From contig BNVH01000034.1 of assembly GCA_025997955.1 (NCBI GenBank), positions 1 to 36,550 on the forward strand: a DNA stretch of 36,550 nt, given 5' to 3'. A program made the translations under genes and the position numbers. Shown here in pieces: positions 17,101 through 24,715 of this stretch. A model generated the notes under the pieces. It was not told the origin of the DNA and ran no database searches. It was given only the letters and a program-made list of their open reading frames with translations. Numbering within the stretch: the stretch's first letter is position 1; each line of letters starts with the position of its first letter. This DNA is from Synergistales bacterium. GTDB lineage: Bacteria > Synergistota > Synergistia > Synergistales > Aminobacteriaceae.

Positions 17101-18303
17101 TTTAATAAAATCAAACATACTGCGTTGGTTTGCCTCGAACGCGGTCGCTATGTACTTCAGCACCATAGCGGCATATGGGTGAAGAGGCATAATCTTTCTG
17201 ATAACGTCGGAGTCATTGATGCCTGCCGCTTTCATGACTGCGGCGCGAGACTCCGGCACCAAACTATTGAGGTTGTCAGCTATTTTATCCCAACTTGCCT
17301 GCGCGGACGGTATATGTTCAAGCGCGCTATAGATGAGGTCAAAGGCAATGTTGTCCGGTAGAGTTATTTCCGTAAACTCATATCTCTGCTGTACGACTTT
17401 CCATGCTTGGTCTTCCTTGTTAGTGATTACACTTGACGTTTGATGCGTAACGATAACAAAATAAAATGGCGTGCCTTGCGCAAGGCTCGCGATTTTTTGA
17501 AACTCATCAAGCGAATTGCGGTTATTTGCAAAGAACGAAGAAAACTCGTCCCAAACAAGAACGATTTTGATGTTGTTCTTAGTTATTATGTCTTTCAGCC
17601 ATGCAATCAGCCTGTCTGTATTGAGCTCAAACGCGGTTATTCCGCGCTTATCGGAAAGATAGAAAATGTTATCCATTAACTCTTTCAATTCGCCGCCCTT
17701 GTGCATGTCTTTCAGGACTTCATCGGCGGTTGACTGAGAGAAACGGCTCGCAAACTCCGGTAAGCTCAAATACTCGTCAAAGTGTTTCTTGTTTAAAGGG
17801 TCTTCAAGCCACGCGATAACGCTGTCTTTTAGCGTATTTTCACCCTTATATTCTATGCATTGCTCTACGAGTGCTGATTTTACGCTATCCTGCACGGCAA
17901 GGAGCAAATCGCGCGTACTGTTAATGCCACCTGAAGCGTAGCGATAAGCCGTAACAATGCGGCGGCTTTTATGCCCAATGAGTTTTTCGAGAAGGTCTTT
18001 ATTGGCGTTCGTATTCAAAGCGTCGGACCTTGCCCAGTACACGCGGAGTTCCGCTTCCGGCACATCGAGGATTTTTTTTAATGCGTATGCGCATTGGCTC
18101 TTGCCCGTTCCATACGCGCCATGAATCCAAACGGATTGTTTGCTGCCTGAAAGCATACGTTCGGTGTTTTTTAGCAACTCAATAAAGGTCGGGTGAGGAT
18201 AGGTTTTCGCCCACAAACCGCTATTGGCGCGAATTGCCTCCTCGTCTATACAACGAAAGAAATCCTTGTCTATATTGAAATACTCAACGTATTTATTAGT
18301 CAT
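14134..18303 (-). CDS. brxC: BREX ATPase BrxC/PglY
   Basis: This 1389-aa P-loop ATPase matches the large BrxC/PglY protein of BREX. Near the N-terminus is SVWIHGAYGTGKSQCAYAL, with Walker A GAYGTGKS at 62-69. Walker B is IVLVWDEFSSFF (Asp-Glu at about 252-253). LNTDRLIAWLKD precedes it, and long helical regions make up the remainder, as is usual for the family. Its role is thought to be ATP-driven DNA-protein remodelling; the mechanism is unknown. The gene starts 2 bp after brxP and overlaps pglZ by 4 bp. A brxP partner and the absence of a pglX methyltransferase place it in a type 4 operon. Confidence 0.9.
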   Translation of the reverse strand: MTNKYVEYFNIDKDFFRCIDEEAIRANSGLWAKTYPHPTFIELLKNTERMLSGSKQSVWIHGAYGTGKSQCAYALKKILDVPEAELRVYWARSDALNTNANKDLLEKLIGHKSRRIVTAYRYASGGINSTRDLLLAVQDSVKSALVEQCIEYKGENTLKDSVIAWLEDPLNKKHFDEYLSLPEFASRFSQSTADEVLKDMHKGGELKELMDNIFYLSDKRGITAFELNTDRLIAWLKDIITKNNIKIVLVWDEFSSFFANNRNSLDEFQKIASLAQGTPFYFVIVTHQTSSVITNKEDQAWKVVQQRYEFTEITLPDNIAFDLIYSALEHIPSAQASWDKIADNLNSLVPESRAAVMKAAGINDSDVIRKIMPLHPYAAMVLKYIATAFEANQRSMFDFIKTANNDDVKAFQWFIANTTWDGDRPFLTVDILWNFFYEKGRNNLTPDIQSILDTFSRQQNLSAKEQIVLKTVLIIQAIDQRTGGDVGLFRVTKNNLSLAFEGDGELEGSSAIYIADQLVKGSVLYKKPIGNGIEVYAAAALPGDQTKIDAHRKTIKDNITTAKLVAEGSLSSVIPLTSALKLRFDVDPPNGKLIAVTHLDFTKTINALRDKQSNWHFFAVIAFAKDDAEVPAFRKAIKEAAANEEYKHIIFIDALSTPLGADAFEQYVGFSAMSMYYSGNENTYSKNKSDEARRVLDSDWKNRIENGTFIVYSYANKDGERYPNAQGVLGALQSAVVTKLPMIFDFHKNLTEAMLKLTNANASAKHGILQTSGGVVVGIEKHTLAIMPNSVWKVDRYWEQSALSTLHISKIKIALEKKITEAFNSDGRISVRELYDVLEEGYGFAPCNLSAFLAGFLLKEYGGEPYRYLDSQNAHEPMSADKLAEMLKNYIGNTNLAKYKDTYIVKMTSAEMAFYALTEKAFEVLPDSCATAGQAAMAVQTKMRQLGLPVWVLSVVDDFGVYEIVGEYIALVQKEGKEAHEIAVNIGRSAEVKTTLGDNLHALLSKENCQKGMREFLKTFENGKILELARAINAEPNLLDDIRKLFSVERSCLWVKRTGENEIRKLLTEYGIVLESNSILSVNSNSRQECFEQWRERLKFVHISAEQAKAKYLELIKIFDFLVKIYQQAEILPDGLKAFHTELQTNGSRIAAFLNDEKSIFVDVYSAYLDEIGVDDVDKIVSGLDAGMFLLTASECNIKVKDKAEEFRRGQLKAKLFLLWKEKTGTKNPKEWSSLYKIPILCLVVGNNYDNAKKAFETLNRPNPSESEIKSALDFLETAAFFADLNNEAKRVEAFRKHILESYSEILTDVSRVQDKLDRITVEPYEWFSHPQIKIAVRELAEAEYNAGGSDRALAILGGMTAEKRDEYIKRLVTENVSVGIEIITRGKE

Positions 18304-18305
18304 AG

Positions 18306-20603
18306 TTAGTTGCCCTTCCTAAATAAGTTCAATACATCTTCAGACGTTTTATCGTCTTTCAGAGAGATTTTATCGAGGTCGTTCGTGAACGTAGCGTTTA
18401 TAAAGTCACTAAAGTTCGCCGACAACCCAAGCAGAATCGGAATCATATCCTCTCGGCCAAGCCCAAAAATACGTGTAGGCGACACGCCGTCGCGATCAAT
18501 ATTGTCGGAGAGTAGCTCATGCAATGTGAACTCCTTGTAGTCGTTGCACTTCTCCGCGAATTTATAGAGCGCGTAGAGAATGACGCGGTGGTCGGACACG
18601 GAGCAAGTCGTTCTTGCCATATTGTCGCCGTCCACGTAGCCGAAGTTCAGCTTTGTACCAAGTGGGGTTTCGGTTAGTCGTTTGAAGGCCTTAATAATTG
18701 ATTTAGCGTCTTTTGTTTTTACGTCAAGGGCAATAAGCATATCTTCAACAATCTTTTTATTGTAGTTTCTACCAACATCAATATTGTTTACATACCATTC
18801 AATCTGTGGATTTTCGCAAACAAGGGTGACTACGACAAGTCCCATTGCCGTATCGCTGTCGTAGCCAATATTAGAGATAAGTTCGGCAAAGGGCGTGAAG
18901 TGATTCTTCTCTTGAAGCCCAGCATCTTTTAGAAAACGTCTAAACATGTCGTACATCATAGGCCCCAACGTGTGGTTGGCAAAAAAATCCTCTTTAAATT
19001 CAAAATAAGAACGCAACCATTCTGGTTTTGGAGCGTGGTCTGCAAATGAGTTTAGACTTTTCATGCTTTTCCCTCCCCCTTGTGGGTGCCTTAATGAATG
19101 AAACAGTAGGCAACCACTGTCTACGTTGTGGCATTCATAACAATGTACACAATCCGTTATCTTCACTTTGTTGTTTTCGAAACTTATGCAACCATTTTTG
19201 CAGTTGGTTTCACATACTCGGCAACCTATACAATAAGTGGCTTTTCGATAAACTTGTCGGAACAGTCGACCCAGTAAAGGATTCTCTTTCAATAGTGACT
19301 CCGAAACCCTTACTGTAAATCCGCATTTTGTGTTGCTTACAGAGTATTGAACCTTTGTTTCATTGATTGTCTTTATCCATTCCCGCCAATCAGAAGAAGG
19401 ATTTTTAACATCAATATACAAATACCCGTCGTTAAAACGCTCAATACACCTCAACTCATTATCTTTTAATTCTCGCCCATTCTTTCTGGCATTCCAACCA
19501 CCATTAAGAACATAAGAGTCCACACTTGATTTCTTTCGTTTATCAATATCGTATGACCGTTTTATTTTGTCGATATACCTATCAATCTCTGTCATATAAG
19601 TCTGCCGCCTTACATAATCACACGCACCACCAGACATTGGACAGAACAGACAACCTGCTCGCCCATTGCCCTTTTTATAGGCTTCATTTATGATAACATC
19701 TCTTGAATAAATATAGAGCCATACCTCTGCTGATGTCCATTCAAGAATAGGGTTGTGGCTGTACTGACCCTTTTGCTTTTTGCCATAATTCTCATATTCA
19801 TATTCGCTTCGCGCAATGCTTTCATGTGCGCGGACACCGACAAAATCAAGTCCGGTATAATTGTCTTTCCCCGTAACTTCACGTAGTTTCAGCGTTTGTG
19901 GTGTACTTTTATGTACGCTACAACACCACCTCAAAACGCTCGACGGGGGGCCGAACAACTCCCATGACTGTTGCGGTTCAAGGTGCGACTTTGCGGCATA
20001 AAAAGGAATTTTCTCTTGCTCGCAAAGGTTACGCGTCTGTTCTATAGCAATGTATGTGTCTGGAAACTCCATACCTGTATCACCGAACACAACAACAAAG
20101 CTGTCGTGTGGCAGTACGCTCTTTACGAGGTCTAAGAGCACACAACTATCTTTTCCACCAGAGAACGCAACGTGGAAAATATCGAGTTTATCCTTATATT
20201 TCTCATACACGGCAAGGATTTTCTTTGCCGTAGTCTCCTCAAGCCAGCCGAGAATTTCGCGGTTCGCATCTACCATTCCCGCTATATTGACTGAGTTGAG
20301 CTTGGAGTTCTTAGGCTCGGGTAGTATGGGGTTGCCGCCCTCGTCGTTTGGAATTACGATTTCTGGGGCTTGGTAGACATTGCCGCCGCGTAATTGCGCC
20401 ACAAGCCGCCCGTAGTAAAAATAGCGGTTCGCCTCTGCCCACATATATGGCGCGTCAGTCTGTTTGTCGTATTTCCAGTATTTATCAAAGCCGAGCAAAT
20501 CAAGCTCTGGCGCATAAACGGGGCGCGGTTCTTTTGAAAATCCCGTAGGTGAGGAATTAAGAAGTATCCCGCCTGTCCTTTTGTCATAAGTATATGAATA
20601 CAA
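18306..20603 (-). CDS. brxP: BREX type 4 protein BrxP (PAPS-reductase/DndC-like with ferredoxin domain)
   Basis: BrxP is the marker of type 4 BREX. The 765-aa protein has an N-terminal region, then a PAPS-reductase/ATP-pyrophosphatase domain with FHVAFSGGKDSCVLLDLV (SGGKDS 148-153). Paired cysteines follow in RWCCSV (227-228) and GCLFC (318, 321), which could hold an Fe-S cluster as in DndC. A bacterial ferredoxin-type segment follows with Cys458, 461, 464, 468 and Cys485, 488, 491, 498, enough for [4Fe-4S] clusters. The C-terminal 240 residues resemble the DUF4007-type domain that accompanies sulfur-modification proteins. DndC homologues activate DNA for phosphorothioate insertion, so a sulfur-based DNA mark is the likely role. 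It is flanked by 2-bp gaps on both sides. Confidence 0.92.
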   Translation of the reverse strand: MYSYTYDKRTGGILLNSSPTGFSKEPRPVYAPELDLLGFDKYWKYDKQTDAPYMWAEANRYFYYGRLVAQLRGGNVYQAPEIVIPNDEGGNPILPEPKNSKLNSVNIAGMVDANREILGWLEETTAKKILAVYEKYKDKLDIFHVAFSGGKDSCVLLDLVKSVLPHDSFVVVFGDTGMEFPDTYIAIEQTRNLCEQEKIPFYAAKSHLEPQQSWELFGPPSSVLRWCCSVHKSTPQTLKLREVTGKDNYTGLDFVGVRAHESIARSEYEYENYGKKQKGQYSHNPILEWTSAEVWLYIYSRDVIINEAYKKGNGRAGCLFCPMSGGACDYVRRQTYMTEIDRYIDKIKRSYDIDKRKKSSVDSYVLNGGWNARKNGRELKDNELRCIERFNDGYLYIDVKNPSSDWREWIKTINETKVQYSVSNTKCGFTVRVSESLLKENPLLGRLFRQVYRKATYCIGCRVCETNCKNGCISFENNKVKITDCVHCYECHNVDSGCLLFHSLRHPQGGGKSMKSLNSFADHAPKPEWLRSYFEFKEDFFANHTLGPMMYDMFRRFLKDAGLQEKNHFTPFAELISNIGYDSDTAMGLVVVTLVCENPQIEWYVNNIDVGRNYNKKIVEDMLIALDVKTKDAKSIIKAFKRLTETPLGTKLNFGYVDGDNMARTTCSVSDHRVILYALYKFAEKCNDYKEFTLHELLSDNIDRDGVSPTRIFGLGREDMIPILLGLSANFSDFINATFTNDLDKISLKDDKTSEDVLNLFRKGN

Positions 20604-20605
20604 CC

Positions 20606-22108
20606 TTAGTTCCTCCTTTCCCGTATGGCTTTTGCCTGACTGACCAATTCTTCAGCTTTGGCATAGAAACGCTTACCCAAGTAACCACTCTTGTATAAAA
20701 AGTCCTCTACTGCAACCCTTTCAAGATCAAGATCTGATTTTGCCACTGCATCGACTAATATCTCCTCATATAAAAGGCGGCTTGACTTGCGTATAATAGC
20801 CCCGGCGTTTTTAGAGTTTACCGACAATACATCAAATCGAAATCTTTGACTGAAACGGCGGCAGTAGCTTTCAAGTAAGAATAGATTCCAAGCCTGCTCA
20901 CAATGGGGAAACGCCGCAAAGGTAGCAACACTTTGAAGCGGCAGGTACTCGCCTTTTACAAATAAGCCAATAACGCTGTCTATAGCGGCAACGTCGAAAT
21001 CAACATATTTTTCAGCGACATAAGCGTTTTTGTCGGTTCGCACCAAAACGGCATAACCTGCTTCCATAGGTACCCATCGGTGTGACTCACCCGTCAATTC
21101 TTTTTCAAAATTGAGCAGATCGTCAAGCGAGCATTTATCTATCCCTCGGCAATATTCTTTCATTATTTCGAGTGCGTTAAGTTTATCACCTTTTCGCGTC
21201 ACAATTTTCCCATGTTTTTCAAAATTCTCCGAAAGACATAACCTGAACACCGCGTTATGAATTGCTGTAATCGTTAATTCGTAGTTTTTATCCTCTATCT
21301 CGCCGAGCGGAATGTCAATGAGGGAAATATAACCACGCTCCGCGCAAATCTTATGGGTAAGCTCAATAATATCGACGCGCTCTTGCTTGGCAATGCCTAT
21401 CTTGCTTATATGTGTAAATGTTTCGGCGCTATTCCATACAAAGTCACCACTCTGCCCCAGAAATTGTTTTATTTTGTCAAATGGGATATAAGGCAAACGC
21501 TCGGCAAGCTGGCTATAATTAAGCAAAACACCATCTCCCCACACGCGTATAATTTCACGTTCGATTTTGGCGCGTTCAGCGCCGCCTCTAGTTCTGTTCG
21601 TGAAGTAATTTGTCTTATGCGTTATTTGCGTGAATTGATATAGCTCCGCCAATATATTTCTCAACACATCCTCAGAGACAACACCCCCTGTGAATAGCCA
21701 GTCTTTGTGCTTTTCATAAAACGCGCTATAAAATATGATTTCTGTACCGTTTACTAATGCTTCGTCGACAAGGCTTCTTATTTGGTCTTTTGTTTCTGCT
21801 AAAACAACATAAACCTTGCCGTTAAACAAGGTTCCGCATGAAATTATAGTTTGCCTTAACCGGGCGTCCGATAATATAATTTCTTCGCCGATGTCCTCAG
21901 CAACAAAACGACGCAATCTTGAAAGTTCGATTGGAGAATCAATTCTAAAGCCATTTGAAAAATGCGCGCTCAGGACTGCCATTATCATCGAAACGTCAAG
22001 ACTGCTACCGGCGTTCAAGCCCACGACCGAACTGTCTGTTATATCAAGCAACAGGTCACTTGGCGCAAGGATGAACCTCCTAATCTCGGACAATGTATCA
22101 CTCGGCAC
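20606..22108 (-). CDS. Unrecognised 500-aa first protein of the BREX type 4 operon
   Basis: I do not recognise a named family. The start is GTG 22108, supported by GGAGGAGG upstream. The protein is soluble, with no signal peptide or membrane segment. Residues about 95-130 (NGKVYVVLAETKDQIRSLVD, then TEIIFYSAFYEKH) look like alternating strands and helices. A stretch around 195-235 (YSQLAERLPYIPFDKIKQFL then FVWNSAETFTHISKI) resembles a winged-helix or HARE-HTH-like unit, and a second helical block (DIIELTHKICAERGYISL) follows. The C-terminal half is helical and basic, ending in QAKAIRERRN. brxP follows 2 bp after its stop, so it is the promoter-proximal gene of the operon and should be made with the BREX core. 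It could be a regulator, DNA-recognition subunit or type 4-specific effector; all are inference. Confidence 0.85.
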   Translation of the reverse strand: MPSDTLSEIRRFILAPSDLLLDITDSSVVGLNAGSSLDVSMIMAVLSAHFSNGFRIDSPIELSRLRRFVAEDIGEEIILSDARLRQTIISCGTLFNGKVYVVLAETKDQIRSLVDEALVNGTEIIFYSAFYEKHKDWLFTGGVVSEDVLRNILAELYQFTQITHKTNYFTNRTRGGAERAKIEREIIRVWGDGVLLNYSQLAERLPYIPFDKIKQFLGQSGDFVWNSAETFTHISKIGIAKQERVDIIELTHKICAERGYISLIDIPLGEIEDKNYELTITAIHNAVFRLCLSENFEKHGKIVTRKGDKLNALEIMKEYCRGIDKCSLDDLLNFEKELTGESHRWVPMEAGYAVLVRTDKNAYVAEKYVDFDVAAIDSVIGLFVKGEYLPLQSVATFAAFPHCEQAWNLFLLESYCRRFSQRFRFDVLSVNSKNAGAIIRKSSRLLYEEILVDAVAKSDLDLERVAVEDFLYKSGYLGKRFYAKAEELVSQAKAIRERRN

Positions 22109-22159
22109 AACGCTTTCCTCCTCCGTAACGATTCCATCCTCGAAACTCCCACTTTTTTG

Positions 22160-22273
22160 TTATGATGAATTGTATATCAAGCCTGCGTTATCTGCAAATA
22201 ATGCATCAATTTCTCCGTTGTAGCGCCAACAGGGGTGATTTTCTTCGGTTGCTGCAAATACGCCGTAAGTAAA
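22160..22273 (-). pseudogene. Possible coding remnant between tRNA-Thr and the BREX operon
   Basis: On the minus strand a 37-codon frame without a start codon reads as protein-like text (for example ATEENHPCWRYNGEIDALF) and ends in TAA at 22160. A TGA directly precedes it, next to the tRNA terminator. It may be the tail of a gene cut off when the island formed, or chance. It overlaps the proposed BREX promoter. No family was recognised. Confidence 0.25.
22169..22197 (-). promoter_or_regulatory. Probable sigma70 promoter of the BREX operon
   Basis: On the minus strand TTGCAG (22197-22192) and TACAAT (22174-22169) are separated by exactly 17 bp. Transcription would start near 22162, giving a leader of about 54 nt that ends with GGAGGAGG before GTG 22108. 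The first six genes have gaps of no more than 11 bp or short overlaps, so this promoter could serve the whole operon. Confidence 0.55.
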
Positions 22274-22275
22274 TC

Positions 22276-22305
22276 AAAAAAGGCTCAGAGGAACCCCTCT
22301 GAACC
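22276..22305 (-). terminator. Rho-independent terminator of tRNA-Thr
   Basis: On the minus strand GGTTCAGAGG (22305-22296) pairs with CCTCTGAGCC (22291-22282) around a GGTT loop, followed by six T. It lies 17 bp beyond the encoded CCA of the tRNA. It also separates the tRNA from the BREX operon. Confidence 0.85.
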
Positions 22306-22321
22306 ACCAAAATTTAAAATA

Positions 22322-22396
22322 TGGAGCCGGTGAACAGATTTGAACTGTTGACCTGCGCATTACGAGTGCGCTGCTCTACCCCTGAGCCACACCGGC
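22322..22396 (-). tRNA. tRNA-Thr (anticodon CGT), CCA encoded
   Basis: Read on the minus strand the sequence folds as a complete cloverleaf: acceptor GCCGGTG (22396-22390) pairs with CACCGGC, D-arm TGGCTCAGGGGTAGAGCAG, anticodon stem GCGCA/TGCGC with loop CTCGTAA, and T-arm AACAG-TTCAAAT-CTGTT. The anticodon CGT reads ACG, so it is threonine. The discriminator is T and a 3' CCA is encoded (22324-22322). A good promoter lies about 20 bp upstream and a terminator directly after. It marks the edge of the defence island, a common integration site. Confidence 0.96.
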
Positions 22397-22422
22397 AACT
22401 AAAACGAATCTTACAGCCACTG

Positions 22423-22451
22423 AATATAGCACTTCAATTGATATTTTGCAA
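22423..22451 (-). promoter_or_regulatory. Promoter of tRNA-Thr
   Basis: On the minus strand TTGCAA (22451-22446) and TATATT (22428-22423) are 17 bp apart. Transcription would begin near 22416, about 20 nt before the mature 5' end at 22396. This lets the tRNA be transcribed independently of mtnA. Confidence 0.6.
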
Positions 22452-22464
22452 GCCGATATTTTAC

Positions 22465-23487
22465 TTAGAGTGAGTACGGGGGGCGAATAACCCCTTTTTC
22501 CGTGATTATGGCGGAGATAAGAGCGTTTGGCGTCACGTCGAAGGCCGGGTTGAGCGCCTTTACGCCGCTTGGCGCGCTCGCCACCCCCATAAACGACAAA
22601 ACCTCGCTTGCGTCACGTTCTTCTATCACTATATCCTCACCCGTAGGTGTGTTTATGTCTATCGTGGACGTCGGGCAGGCCACGTAAAACGGTATGTTGT
22701 GAGCCTTGGCTATCAAAGCCACGCCATACGTGCCTATCTTGTTCGCCGTGTCCCCGTTGGCGGCCACTCTGTCGCAGCCCACTATGCAAGCGTCTATAAG
22801 ACCCTTGCCCATGACGTAAGCCGCCATGCTGTCGGTTATGAGCGTCACATCTATGCCGGACGCGAGAAGCTCGTAAGCCGTCAGACGCGAGCCCTGCAAA
22901 AGAGGGCGCGTCTCGTCCGCGTAGACCTTTATATTCATCCCGCGCTCCTTGGCCACATAAACAGCCGATAACGCCGTGCCGTAGCGACTCGTGGCCAAAG
23001 CCCCGGCGTTACAGTGCGTGAGTATCGTCATGCCGTCGCGCAGAAGCGTTATTCCATGAACTCCTATGTTGCGGCATATATCCTCGTCCTCTTTTTGGAT
23101 AGTCAGAGCCTCGCTCAGAATAGCATTTTTCGCTTCCGCTACATCTCGCGTCGCGTCAATACGCGAGCAAACACGATTCAGCGCCCACACGAGGTTTACG
23201 GCGGTCGGGCGCGACGTAGCCAAGTAGCTATGCGCTTTTTTCATGTGAGAAGTAAACGCGGACATATCGTCTCCGTGATAGTCCATAGCGGCTATCGACA
23301 TGCCGAACGCGACCGCTATGCCGATAGCCGGCGCGCCCCGCACTACGAGAGCGCGTATCGCGTTCCAACAAGCCTCAATAGAATCTATCTCCACCCATTT
23401 AGTCGAGAGCGGCAGCGCGGTCTGGTCGAGAAAAAGGACTTTTCCGTCTTTATATACGACGGGCTGCACCGTGTCAAATAGGTTCAT
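22465..23487 (-). CDS. mtnA: S-methyl-5-thioribose-1-phosphate isomerase
   Basis: MtnA isomerises methylthioribose-1-phosphate to methylthioribulose-1-phosphate in the methionine salvage pathway. The 340-aa protein has the family blocks: RALVVRGAPAIGIAVAFGMS near 45-65, HCNAGALATSRYGTALS with the catalytic Cys, DETRPLLQGSRLTAYEL, and GCDRVAANGDTANKIGTYG with the catalytic Asp. Length is normal. No other methionine-salvage gene is visible here, so the substrate may come from elsewhere in the genome or from spermidine synthesis (speE lies 6 kb away). Its start overlaps the preceding thioredoxin-like gene by 4 bp. Confidence 0.95.
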   Translation of the reverse strand: MNLFDTVQPVVYKDGKVLFLDQTALPLSTKWVEIDSIEACWNAIRALVVRGAPAIGIAVAFGMSIAAMDYHGDDMSAFTSHMKKAHSYLATSRPTAVNLVWALNRVCSRIDATRDVAEAKNAILSEALTIQKEDEDICRNIGVHGITLLRDGMTILTHCNAGALATSRYGTALSAVYVAKERGMNIKVYADETRPLLQGSRLTAYELLASGIDVTLITDSMAAYVMGKGLIDACIVGCDRVAANGDTANKIGTYGVALIAKAHNIPFYVACPTSTIDINTPTGEDIVIEERDASEVLSFMGVASAPSGVKALNPAFDVTPNALISAIITEKGVIRPPYSL

Positions 23488-23831
23488 TGAGCCAATTCAA
23501 CGCACCTGTCGAGCGCCGCCTTTATCTCACTGAGCGGCGGGATACCCTCAAAAATCTTTTTTCCGCCCAGCACCCAGGCTGGGGTGTCAGGTTTTATCTT
23601 TAGGCGGAAGCTGTCCCAAAGAGCGGTGAGGCCTGAGGGGTTTACAACGGATATCTTCACTTTGTCGCCGTAGAGTTTGTCTATTTCCGAGAGTAATTTT
23701 TTAGCCCCGCTGACGTGCTCCTGAAGATGGGGAAACAGCGGCTCGCCATTGGTGGCTTGGCAAACCATGGCGCAACAGCATCCTCCGATATATTCTTGCT
23801 GCTGCAAAAATACCTTGAGTTTCACGGTCAT
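23484..23831 (-). CDS. Thioredoxin-fold small protein with a CCC motif
   Basis: The 115-aa protein starts with a strand (VKLKVFLQQQEY) and then GGCCCAMVCQ, at the place where a thioredoxin fold carries its active-site cysteines. Near the end TPAWVLGGKKIFEGIPPL matches the cis-proline strand and C-terminal helix of thioredoxin-like proteins. There is no signal peptide. The cysteine cluster suggests redox or metal/thiol chemistry. I recognise no named family. It overlaps mtnA by 4 bp and lies about 55 bp downstream of the flavin-reductase gene, so the three are probably one transcription unit. Confidence 0.75.
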   Translation of the reverse strand: MTVKLKVFLQQQEYIGGCCCAMVCQATNGEPLFPHLQEHVSGAKKLLSEIDKLYGDKVKISVVNPSGLTALWDSFRLKIKPDTPAWVLGGKKIFEGIPPLSEIKAALDRCVELAQ

Positions 23832-23885
23832 CTCAAAACCCTCCTTCTTAAAAATACCACACTTGAAAATATCACGCTTAAAAAA

Positions 23886-24548
23886 TCACGCGTGAGCGCG
23901 GCCGACGCGCGCTAATTTGGCGCCGATTTCATACGCTCGCTTTATATCGGTCGAAAAATGTTCCTCGCGCCATTTGCGCTTGTCCTCGACGTCGAATTTT
24001 TTGTGCATATATTTCGAGTAATCGCTGAACTGCCATGTGTTATAGCAGGGGTAATATTCTTTTTCCCCACCCAGACACAACAAACTAAGGTTCTGCTCGA
24101 ACATCGGAACGTAGTTGAAATCGTCCGCCTTGGCCTGGTCCTCGCGCACGTTCATCGTGTAGAAAATAGCGCTTGCGGTTTTGTTGTCGTTTTTGGGGCC
24201 GGCCTCGCCGTCGTAGCTTATGTTCATAAAGGCCAGTCTCTCCAAAAAACATCGCGTCTCGCCCGTGACGTTGCCGCAGTATATTGGAGAACCGACGAAC
24301 AAAACGTCCGACTCCATGATGTCGCTCAACACCGGATGGAGATCGTCTTTTTGGGCGCAACGCCACATTCCTGAGCCGTCGGCTTTCATACAGGAAAAGC
24401 AACTTATGCAGCCCCTGAAACTTAGGTCGTACAGGTGAATCAGCTTGCCCTCCGCCCCAACCGACGCGGCGCCGCTCAACGCGCTAAGCAAGAGCTTGGC
24501 CGTATTCCAGTCTTTTCTCGGAGAACCGTTTATGGCGATAGCTTTCAT
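23886..24548 (-). CDS. Flavodoxin-like NAD(P)H-dependent FMN reductase / iron-sulfur flavoprotein-like
   Basis: The protein opens with MKAIAINGSPRKDWNT, the FMN phosphate-binding loop of the flavodoxin-like reductases. It has SFRGCISCFSCMK, a cysteine trio seen in iron-sulfur flavoproteins, and DVLFVGSPIYCGNVTGETRCFLERL for the second FMN loop. It is about 220 aa and soluble. It probably transfers electrons from NAD(P)H to small molecules or proteins. ATG 24548 gives the canonical N-terminus; an in-frame ATG lies four codons upstream at 24560. It appears to be the first gene of the operon ending in mtnA. Confidence 0.86.
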   Translation of the reverse strand: MKAIAINGSPRKDWNTAKLLLSALSGAASVGAEGKLIHLYDLSFRGCISCFSCMKADGSGMWRCAQKDDLHPVLSDIMESDVLFVGSPIYCGNVTGETRCFLERLAFMNISYDGEAGPKNDNKTASAIFYTMNVREDQAKADDFNYVPMFEQNLSLLCLGGEKEYYPCYNTWQFSDYSKYMHKKFDVEDKRKWREEHFSTDIKRAYEIGAKLARVGRAHA

Positions 24549-24629
24549 AAAACAACTCATCTTCTTTCTTGATCTTCTTCTTGATCTTCTTTCCTACAAT
24601 TCGATTATCTTAAGCGCCGCGAAAGACAT

Positions 24630-24645
24630 ATAGAGTATAATAGAA
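24630..24645. promoter_or_regulatory. Overlapping divergent -10-like elements
   Basis: In the AT-rich gap between the flavin-reductase gene (-) and the exported TPR-like gene (+) lies TATAAT on plus (24636-24641). It overlaps TATACT on minus (24639-24634). Neither has a convincing -35, so this is a weak call for divergent promoters. Confidence 0.3.
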
Positions 24646-24715
24646 AATATGGTAAATGATATACTAAAAAATATATTAAAATTTTTAAAATTAAAATTAA
24701 GGAAAACTCAAAATC

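Noticed and set aside
18306..20603. A canonical Dnd system for phosphorothioation
   Set aside because: The DndC-like protein lacks dndA, dndB, dndD and dndE beside it and is linked to brxC, pglZ and brxL, so type 4 BREX fits better.
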